From: Dyadobacter chenwenxiniae
GTDB taxonomy: Bacteria > Bacteroidota > Bacteroidia > Cytophagales > Spirosomataceae
DNA length: 64,000 nt
Direction: 5' to 3'
NCBI RefSeq assembly: GCF_022869785.1
Contig: NZ_CP094997.1
Span: 4,154,001 to 4,218,000, forward strand
The notes under the pieces were generated by a model. That model ran no database searches. It saw only the letters and a list, made by a program, of their open reading frames with translations, and was not told the DNA's origin. Below are positions 58,573 to 64,000 of the stretch, one piece after another. The translations under genes and the position numbers were made by a program. Position 1 is the first letter of the stretch. Every line of letters starts with the position of its first letter.

Positions 58573-59487
58573 ATGAGCAGCCGGCAACTTGATCTAGCAA
58601 AAGTAAGGGAGTTCGGCAATCTGGAATTTCTGGCGAAACAATTGGTTGAAGGTTTTATCACTGGCCTGCACAAATCCCCATTTCACGGTTTTTCGGTTGA
58701 ATTTGCTGAACATCAGCTTTATAACACCGGCGAATCTACGCGTAACATCGATTGGAAGGTCTATGCTAAAACAGACCGTCTTTATGTAAAACGTTACGAA
58801 GAGGAGACGAACCTGCGCTGTCATTTACTCCTGGACACTTCCTCTTCCATGTATTATCCGGAAGAAAGTTACGGCAAAATGACTTTTAGTGTCATGGCCG
58901 CTGCCAGCCTTACTTATCTTTTACAAAGACAAAAAGACGCAGTCAGTCTTTGCACATTCTCGGAAAACATCGAAATTCAAACGGCTGTAAAATCTACACC
59001 GTCGCACGTGCATAAGATTATACTGGAGCTGGACAATGTGCTGCAAAGCAAACGACCGCTGCTCAAAACTTCGGTTGCATCTGTGCTGCATCAAATAGCT
59101 GAAAAGATCCACAAGCGCTCGCTGGTCGTGATTTTCAGTGATATGTTCGATAACCTGGAAGAAGCTGATAAGATTTTCTCCGCATTACAGCATTTAAGGC
59201 ATAATTTGCACGAAGTGCTTCTTTTCCATGTCACCGACCGCCAAACCGAAGAGCTTTTTGCTTTCGAAAATCGTCCTTATGAATTTATCGATCTGGAATC
59301 TGGCGACAGAATTAAAGTTCAGCCCGATCAGGTGAGAGATTCGTATAAGGAGTTTGTTGGTGATTTTTATCAAAAATTAAAACTGAAATGCGGTCAATAT
59401 AAGATCGATTTCATTGAAGCCGACATTGCCAAAGGCTTCGATCCCATCCTGATGGCCTATTTAGTAAAACATTCAAAAATGAGGTAA
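58573..59487 (+). CDS. DUF58 domain protein with von Willebrand-like fold
   Basis: A 304-residue cytosolic protein. The DUF58 core is visible as GESTRNIDWKVYAKTDRLYVKRYEEETNLRCHLLLDTSSSMYY at about 53-95. DTSSSMYY is a MIDAS-type metal site (DxSxS), as in von Willebrand factor A domains, and VVIFSDMFDN near 195 follows the fold. DUF58 proteins usually accompany MoxR AAA+ ATPases; none is adjacent, so the partner gene lies elsewhere. It is probably co-transcribed with the RlpA-like gene 12 nt upstream. A chaperone-like or envelope-assembly function is inferred. Confidence 0.9.
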   Translation: MSSRQLDLAKVREFGNLEFLAKQLVEGFITGLHKSPFHGFSVEFAEHQLYNTGESTRNIDWKVYAKTDRLYVKRYEEETNLRCHLLLDTSSSMYYPEESYGKMTFSVMAAASLTYLLQRQKDAVSLCTFSENIEIQTAVKSTPSHVHKIILELDNVLQSKRPLLKTSVASVLHQIAEKIHKRSLVVIFSDMFDNLEEADKIFSALQHLRHNLHEVLLFHVTDRQTEELFAFENRPYEFIDLESGDRIKVQPDQVRDSYKEFVGDFYQKLKLKCGQYKIDFIEADIAKGFDPILMAYLVKHSKMR

Positions 59488-59537
59488 TTTTTTCAGAAAT
59501 TTGGTTGCAGATCCCCATCCTTCTGCCCATCAGTTCT

Positions 59538-60686
59538 ATGAAAAAATACTTTACGAACCTCTCCTGCCTTGCCTTTACTTTTTTTCTGGTAATTAGCTGT
59601 AAATCAGCCGAAAAATCCTTAAAAAAAGGCAATTTCGATGATTCGGTCATTCGTGCAGCTGATAAACTGAAGAGTAATCCTGGCCATACCGCTTCCATTG
59701 ATATACTCAAACAGGCGTATCCGTTAGCGCTGGAACAGCATCTGAACGACATTAAGCAAAATAAAGAGTCAGAAGACCTTTTCAGATGGGAGGCCGAGCT
59801 GCAATCCTACGAAAAACTCAACCGGCTTTTTCTCGTTTTAGACCAATGCGGCTCTTGCGCGAAGGTGGTCGATGCGAAACGTTTTGCACAGGAAGAGAAA
59901 ATGGCAAGGCACAATGCTGCGAACGTCCGTTACAAGGAAGCGCAAACATTGCTGGCAATTGGCGATCGGGAAAGTGCCCGAAAGGCATACGAGCATTTCG
60001 AAGTGGTCAACAACATTCTGCCCAACTTCAATGATGTTCGAGAACGGCTGGATCTCGCCTATGAAATCGCTTCTTTCAAAGTGGTTGTAGAACAGGTGCT
60101 TGTCACTTCCAGGACCTATCAGTTAAGCAATGAATATTTTCAGGAACGTGTCAATGAATATTTGCAGACCAACAAGCGGCTCAACAAATTTGTGCGATTT
60201 TATATGCCTGAGGAAGCCGCTAATCTCAAAATACAACCAGATCACATTATCAAGCTTCAATTTGACGACTTTGTTGTAGGAAATACACTCGTCGAGAAAA
60301 ATACGGAAGTTGTGATCAGCAAAGACAGTGTAAAAGTGGGTGAAAAGCAGGTGGGAAGATCCAAAACGCCTATTTATGACAAGGTCACAGCCAAATTTAC
60401 CCAAAGCCGTAAAACCGTGCTTTCCGCAGGATTGCTGGATATGCAGATCATGGATTTTAAAACCAAACGTGTGGTGACGCAGGAAAAATTTAATGGCGAG
60501 TACAACTGGATGTGCGAATGGGCGCATTTCAATGGCGACGAACGAGCGCTGACTGCCGCCCAGCTTCGTAAATGCAAAAGCCAGGAATTGCTGCCCCCTG
60601 CGCCTCAGCAACTATTTATAGAATTCAGCAAGCCTATTTATGAACGCCTTACCAGCAAGTTGCAAACTTATTATGCCAAATACTGA
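59538..60686 (+). CDS. Putative lipoprotein of unknown function
   Basis: A 382-residue protein with a lipoprotein signal (MKKYFTNLSCLAFTFFLVISC, lipobox cysteine at 21). The N-terminal half has helical, tetratricopeptide-like segments such as SLKKGNFDDSVIRAADKLKSNPGHTASIDILKQAYPLALEQH and ESARKAYEHFEVVNNILPNFNDVRERLDLAYEIA. The C-terminal half is beta-rich with a Cys pair in CGSCAKV near residue 107. I do not recognise the family. The ATG at 59538 is used because the signal starts there. It follows the DUF58 gene by 50 nt and may be the third gene of that unit. Confidence 0.75.
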   Translation: MKKYFTNLSCLAFTFFLVISCKSAEKSLKKGNFDDSVIRAADKLKSNPGHTASIDILKQAYPLALEQHLNDIKQNKESEDLFRWEAELQSYEKLNRLFLVLDQCGSCAKVVDAKRFAQEEKMARHNAANVRYKEAQTLLAIGDRESARKAYEHFEVVNNILPNFNDVRERLDLAYEIASFKVVVEQVLVTSRTYQLSNEYFQERVNEYLQTNKRLNKFVRFYMPEEAANLKIQPDHIIKLQFDDFVVGNTLVEKNTEVVISKDSVKVGEKQVGRSKTPIYDKVTAKFTQSRKTVLSAGLLDMQIMDFKTKRVVTQEKFNGEYNWMCEWAHFNGDERALTAAQLRKCKSQELLPPAPQQLFIEFSKPIYERLTSKLQTYYAKY

Positions 60687-60709
60687 TAAGGCGCTTCAAA
60701 GCAAGCATA

Positions 60710-62083
60710 CTAAGTGTTAAGGAAAAGAGACATAAAAAGCTCATCCAGGCTTGCAACAGCGATAACTTCTATCCTGAACTTCTTCATGTCCAGCCCTCTG
60801 CTATTGTATTTGGAGATGTAAACCTTTTTAAACCCCAGTTTCTCCGCTTCAAAAATCCTGTTTTCGATCCGGCTTACGGCCCTTACTTCACCTCCAAGCC
60901 CTACTTCCGCAGCGAAACACACGGAAGGCGGGATAAATTTGTCTTCATAAGAAGAAACAATAGAAGCAATAACCGCCAGGTCAATGGCAGGATCTTCCAC
61001 CTTCAATCCACCGGCAACATTAAGAAACACATCCTGAACGCCTAACCGAAAGCCGCCACGCTTTTCCAAAACGGCCAGCAACATTTGCAATCTTTTACCA
61101 TCAAACCCCGTGCTGCTCCGCTGTGGCGTCCCATAATTGGCAACGCTGACAAGGGATTGTATTTCAATAAGCAATGGCCTGTTTCCTTCCATCATCGACC
61201 CGATCGCAATGCCGCTTACGGGTTCGTCGCGCTGCGAAATGAGGATTTCGGACGGGTTACTTACTTGCCGCAATCCGGAACCATGCATTTCGTAAATCCC
61301 AAGCTCTGACGTGCTCCCAAAGCGGTTTTTCACAGTTCTCAGAATGCGATAAGTGTTATGACGGTCTCCCTCGAATTGCAAAACCGTGTCCACCATATGT
61401 TCTAGCACTTTCGGTCCTGCAAGCGAACCGTCCTTGGTAATGTGACCGATCAGGAAAACAGGAACGCCCATTTCCTTAGCATATTTCATAAACTCTGCTG
61501 TACATTCCCGCACCTGTGACACACTGCCTGCGCCAGACTCAATGTATGTGGACTGCATCGTCTGGATCGAGTCGATGATCAGGATTTCTGGCTGGAAATC
61601 TTCAATTTGCCGGAAAATATTCTGCGTGTGCGTTTCGGTAAGGATAAAGCAGTTGTCGCTTTTGGAATCCATTCGTTCCGCCCGCATCTTGATCTGCTGA
61701 TCGGACTCTTCTCCCGACACATATAAAACTTTTTTGTTGGAAAGCGTCAGTGCAATTTGCAACATCAGCGTCGACTTCCCGATTCCAGGCTCCCCGCCTA
61801 TCAAAACCAGCGACCCTTGCACGATTCCGCCTCCCAGCACCCGGTTCAGCTCACCGTCAAATGTTGTGATCCGCGGCTCATTTTGGTATTCTATCTCAGC
61901 AATTGAACGCGGTCTGCTGGCCAGATTGACGCCTTTCCAGGCAACTGCTGTTTTTTTATCCTCTTTTTCTATAACTTCCTGAACAAAAGTATTCCATTCT
62001 CCGCACGAGGGGCAGCGGCCCACCCATTTGGGTGAATTATACCCACATTCCTGACAAAAATAAGCTGTCTTGGCTTTGGCCAT
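60710..62083 (-). CDS. radA: DNA repair protein RadA (Sms)
   Basis: A 457-residue RecA-like helicase. The N-terminal zinc finger has Cys10, Cys13, Cys24 and Cys27 (CQEC, CPSC). Walker A is GGEPGIGKST at 96-105, the RadA-specific KNRFGS motif lies near residue 253, and the C-terminal Lon protease-like domain occupies about 290-457. It drives branch migration in recombinational repair. Length matches the family (about 455). It is divergent from the barrel protein gene and ends 24 bases from the convergent lipoprotein gene. Confidence 0.97.
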   Translation of the reverse strand: MAKAKTAYFCQECGYNSPKWVGRCPSCGEWNTFVQEVIEKEDKKTAVAWKGVNLASRPRSIAEIEYQNEPRITTFDGELNRVLGGGIVQGSLVLIGGEPGIGKSTLMLQIALTLSNKKVLYVSGEESDQQIKMRAERMDSKSDNCFILTETHTQNIFRQIEDFQPEILIIDSIQTMQSTYIESGAGSVSQVRECTAEFMKYAKEMGVPVFLIGHITKDGSLAGPKVLEHMVDTVLQFEGDRHNTYRILRTVKNRFGSTSELGIYEMHGSGLRQVSNPSEILISQRDEPVSGIAIGSMMEGNRPLLIEIQSLVSVANYGTPQRSSTGFDGKRLQMLLAVLEKRGGFRLGVQDVFLNVAGGLKVEDPAIDLAVIASIVSSYEDKFIPPSVCFAAEVGLGGEVRAVSRIENRIFEAEKLGFKKVYISKYNSRGLDMKKFRIEVIAVASLDELFMSLFLNT

Positions 62084-62238
62084 AAGTAGAAAAGTAATAT
62101 TTATATATGCTTAGATATTAACACGATTTAGCCAATAATTCTCCAAATATTTGTACGTTTCGATCACGAAATCAAAAAAAATATAGCCTGGGTATAGTTT
62201 TTTATTTTTTGGCGTTATTAACCGGTTTTACTTAAAAA

Positions 62239-62970
62239 ATGATATTATCCATGAACATCCTGACAAAGGTAGCTTGTATTTGTTTGTTATGCCTGACGGC
62301 CATAACATCTGCGCAAGCACAGAAAAAAGGTTTTGCGTTCGGTATTAAGGGTGGTGTGAACTTGTCACGCCTGACGATGGGAGATGTTTTTACGACAAGA
62401 TACGATGCTGCGGGAAACCCTTATCTGGGATACGATGGTAAAGAAGTGAAAGACAACCTGAAACAGAGTTTCGATACAAGAACAGGAGCAGTGGGCGGGA
62501 TTTATGCAAGATTTGGCCGCACATTATTTATTCAGCCGGAAGTTTTGGTGTCTACGAAGGGCGGATCTTTTGAAATAATCAAAAATGGTCTTGAAACCCC
62601 TGTAAGAGAAACAGTTAACATTAAATACAGTAACATTGACGTGCCATTACTGATCGGTTTCAAAGGTGGTCCGCTGCGGATATTGGCTGGCCCTGTCGCC
62701 TCGTTCAGAATTGGAGATAATCAGCGGTTGAGAGATGCTTTTGAACAATACACGTCTGATTTGAACGGTGCCATGTCGGAGGCAACATTCGGATATCAGC
62801 TGGGCGCTGGTCTTGACATCGGCAGCTTCAGTCTGGATGTAAGAAGAGAGGGTTCTTTTACTAATCTGGCCTCATTCCAGGTGAATGGCCAAACGATTGG
62901 AAGTGGAAATGATACAGTGAAACAAAAGATTAAATCCTGGCAGGTAACGCTTGGACTGAAATTATTCTGA
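62239..62970 (+). CDS. Outer-membrane beta-barrel (PorT/porin family) protein
   Basis: A 243-residue protein with a signal peptide (ending ITSAQAQ near residue 27), then FAFGIKGGVNLSRL, the usual start of the small outer-membrane beta-barrel family of Bacteroidota. Alternating strands follow (RFGRTLFIQPEVLVSTKGGSFE, LDIGSFSLDVRREGSF) and it ends in KSWQVTLGLKLF, a typical aromatic C-terminus for barrel insertion. Related proteins include the T9SS factor PorT, but this assignment is to the fold only. It has its own terminator and stands alone. Confidence 0.87.
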   Translation: MILSMNILTKVACICLLCLTAITSAQAQKKGFAFGIKGGVNLSRLTMGDVFTTRYDAAGNPYLGYDGKEVKDNLKQSFDTRTGAVGGIYARFGRTLFIQPEVLVSTKGGSFEIIKNGLETPVRETVNIKYSNIDVPLLIGFKGGPLRILAGPVASFRIGDNQRLRDAFEQYTSDLNGAMSEATFGYQLGAGLDIGSFSLDVRREGSFTNLASFQVNGQTIGSGNDTVKQKIKSWQVTLGLKLF

Positions 62971-62998
62971 CAGACAATTTCGACATGGCATGAAAACA

Positions 62999-63038
62999 AA
63001 ACAAGCAGCCTTCGATCTGAGCGATGGCTGCTGTTTTT
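62999..63038 (+). terminator. Intrinsic terminator after the barrel protein gene
   Basis: AGCAGCC pairs with GGCTGCT around a 15-nt loop, with an inner TCG/CGA pairing, followed by GTTTTT. Confidence 0.83.
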
Positions 63039-63073
63039 ATGAATAACCCACTAATTTAATTCACCAAAAGTCC

Positions 63074-63472
63074 TTATGCGGAGATGCGAAGATTCGTGTG
63101 ATCAAGCATTCCGGTGATTTCTTTGATTTTCCTGCGAGAAACCACCACTTCTTTGCCACAAGACAATTTAAGCATGCGGTCATCTTCAAGGCGCGCCACA
63201 ACGTAATCCGAATTAACAAGATAGGATTTGTGAACACGCATGAAATTCTGATTCAGCTGACCGGCCAAAGATTTCAAGGTTTTGGAAACCAGATACTTTT
63301 TGCCAGTGTTCGTATATATGAATGTGTAATTGCCTTCTCCTTCAAGAAAAGTAATTGCCTCAGGAGCTAAATATATGGTCCGTCCCATAGATTGCACGGA
63401 GATCGAAGAAGCGCTGCCATTGATGGATTTTCTTGACAGGTTGGGGTGTGTAAAGCTTGAAAAGTTTTTCAT
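63074..63472 (-). CDS. Stand-alone LytTR DNA-binding regulator
   Basis: A 132-residue protein consisting of a short N-terminal tail and a LytTR DNA-binding domain at about 30-125 (AITFLEGEGNYTFIYTNTGKKYLVSKTLKSLAGQLN, FMRVHKSYLVNSDYVV, VVVSRRKIKEI). There is no receiver domain, so it is not a two-component regulator. The ATG at 63470-63472 is preferred over an upstream in-frame ATG at 63520, because the extension is AT-rich and overlaps the predicted promoter. Paired TACGTA sites immediately upstream of that promoter suggest autoregulation. Confidence 0.88.
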   Translation of the reverse strand: MKNFSSFTHPNLSRKSINGSASSISVQSMGRTIYLAPEAITFLEGEGNYTFIYTNTGKKYLVSKTLKSLAGQLNQNFMRVHKSYLVNSDYVVARLEDDRMLKLSCGKEVVVSRRKIKEITGMLDHTNLRISA

Positions 63473-63508
63473 GGTAATAGAGACTAATGTTGTTTTGTTT
63501 TCTTGAAT

Positions 63509-63555
63509 CAAAATTAGCATATACCGTACATCCTGGAAATACGTAAAAGTACGTA
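63509..63555 (-). promoter_or_regulatory. LytTR gene promoter with paired TACGTA sites
   Basis: On the minus strand a perfect TAATTTTG -7 box at 63509-63516 is preceded, after 19 nt, by TTTC at 63536-63539. Directly upstream are two TACGTA copies at 63540-63545 and 63550-63555, ten bases apart, one helical turn. LytTR proteins bind pairs of short repeats near promoters, so this is a plausible autoregulatory site. Confidence 0.5.
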
Positions 63556-63612
63556 CAAAAATGCAACTGATTGAAAATCAGAAATATAACATTGTGTCAA
63601 AATCCAAAAGAC

Positions 63613-63648
63613 GTAAGTAAACTTAGTTAAATGCGTAATTTTACTTAC
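63613..63648. promoter_or_regulatory. 9-bp inverted repeat between the LytTR gene and pheS
   Basis: GTAAGTAAA at 63613-63621 and TTTACTTAC at 63640-63648 are perfect complements with an 18-nt spacer. It lies 85 nt upstream of the pheS -7 box. The rest of the 330-bp gap between the two genes is AT-rich and holds the two promoters; I see no other feature there. Confidence 0.4.
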
Positions 63649-63732
63649 TCCGCAAATCTGTCTCAAACTGCAAATCCAGAGCATTGACGTCATTCGCCCC
63701 AGTCTATTCACATCAACAGGCCGAACTTTAAT

Positions 63733-63740
63733 TATCTTTG
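63733..63740 (+). promoter_or_regulatory. -7 box for pheS
   Basis: A perfect TATCTTTG lies 63 nt before the ATG at 63803. The -33 region has no clear TTTG. No T-box or leader peptide is evident in the short leader. Confidence 0.45.
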
Positions 63741-63802
63741 CACCGATTTTGGTGTGAATCCTGATGCATACCAGCCTCCAAACATTGATAAAACAACAGT
63801 TT

Positions 63803-64000
63803 ATGGTTACCGATCGCGTTAAAGAATTAATTTCGGAAATTGAACAAATCACAGTTGACAGCAAAGATCAGCTGGAAGCTTTCCGCCTCAGATATATCAG
63901 TAAAAAAGGTGTAGTTACAGAACTGTTTGAGGGGTTGAAAAACATTCCTCAGGAAGACCGTCGCGCGGTGGGCCAGGAGCTGAATACACTTAAAAATCTG
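63803..64000 (+). CDS. pheS: Phenylalanine-tRNA ligase alpha subunit, N-terminal part (cut by window edge)
   Basis: The first 66 codons are visible and open to the window edge. The sequence VTDRVKELISEIEQITVDSKDQLEAFRLRYISKKGVVTELFEGLKNI is the N-terminal helical hairpin of PheS, which contacts tRNA-Phe in the alpha2-beta2 enzyme. The SKKGVVTELFEGLKN segment is a strong family match. The catalytic domain lies outside the window. Confidence 0.93.
   Translation, partial: MVTDRVKELISEIEQITVDSKDQLEAFRLRYISKKGVVTELFEGLKNIPQEDRRAVGQELNTLKNL

Overview
The window is chromosomal DNA from a member of the Bacteroidota, most likely a Cytophagales bacterium near Dyadobacter/Spirosomaceae. This is inferred from gene content, since no 16S rRNA is present. 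The evidence is two SusC/SusD pairs, a type IX secretion (T9SS) Plug protein and a T9SS-sorted repeat protein, a PUR-alpha-like DUF3276 protein, promoters of the Bacteroidota type (TTTG, then about 20 nt, then TAnnTTTG), and start codons without Shine-Dalgarno sequences. I see no rRNA, tRNA, CRISPR array or prophage.

Positions 1-9000 hold housekeeping genes: a NamZ/DUF1343 muramidase (cut by the left edge), a radical SAM protein, an M42 aminopeptidase, greA with a structured leader, fmt, folA, a frameshifted esterase and hslU. Between fmt and folA lies a REP-associated (RAYT) transposase followed by an array of about 53-bp palindromic repeats. Positions 9000-20700 are carbon and iron scavenging: a GH92 mannosidase with an altered catalytic motif, an aldo/keto reductase, a PQQ-type sugar dehydrogenase paired with a cytochrome c, a siderophore receptor, an FGGY kinase, a calcineurin-like phosphoesterase and an exported DinB-fold protein. 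Positions 20700-29100 hold a glycosyltransferase, pgeF, a histone-H1-like protein, a SpoU methylase, a 1440-residue FG-GAP adhesin-like T9SS cargo and a NarL-type response regulator.

Positions 29300-39400 are a glycan-assembly island: UDP-GlcNAc 2-epimerase, a Wzx-like flippase, several glycosyltransferases, four methyltransferase-like genes and a FemAB/GNAT-like acyltransferase. It is interrupted by a 48-bp perfect palindrome and a gene remnant. Positions 39500-51325 contain two convergent SusC/SusD loci. The second forms an operon with a zinc metallopeptidase lipoprotein and a DUF4302 lipoprotein, which suggests capture and cleavage of protein or peptide rather than glycan.

Positions 51500-64000 return to core functions: a siroheme synthase domain, an ABC-F ATPase, a Uma2 nuclease-like protein, T9SS Plug, ychF, DUF3276, RlpA, DUF58, a lipoprotein, radA, an outer-membrane barrel protein, a lone LytTR regulator and the start of pheS (cut by the right edge).

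The most unusual points are the Glu-to-Gln change in the GH92 motif, the terminator inside the greA leader, the transposase with its two-armed repeat array, the paired TACGTA sites upstream of the LytTR gene, and several start codons only about 5 nt from a -7 box.
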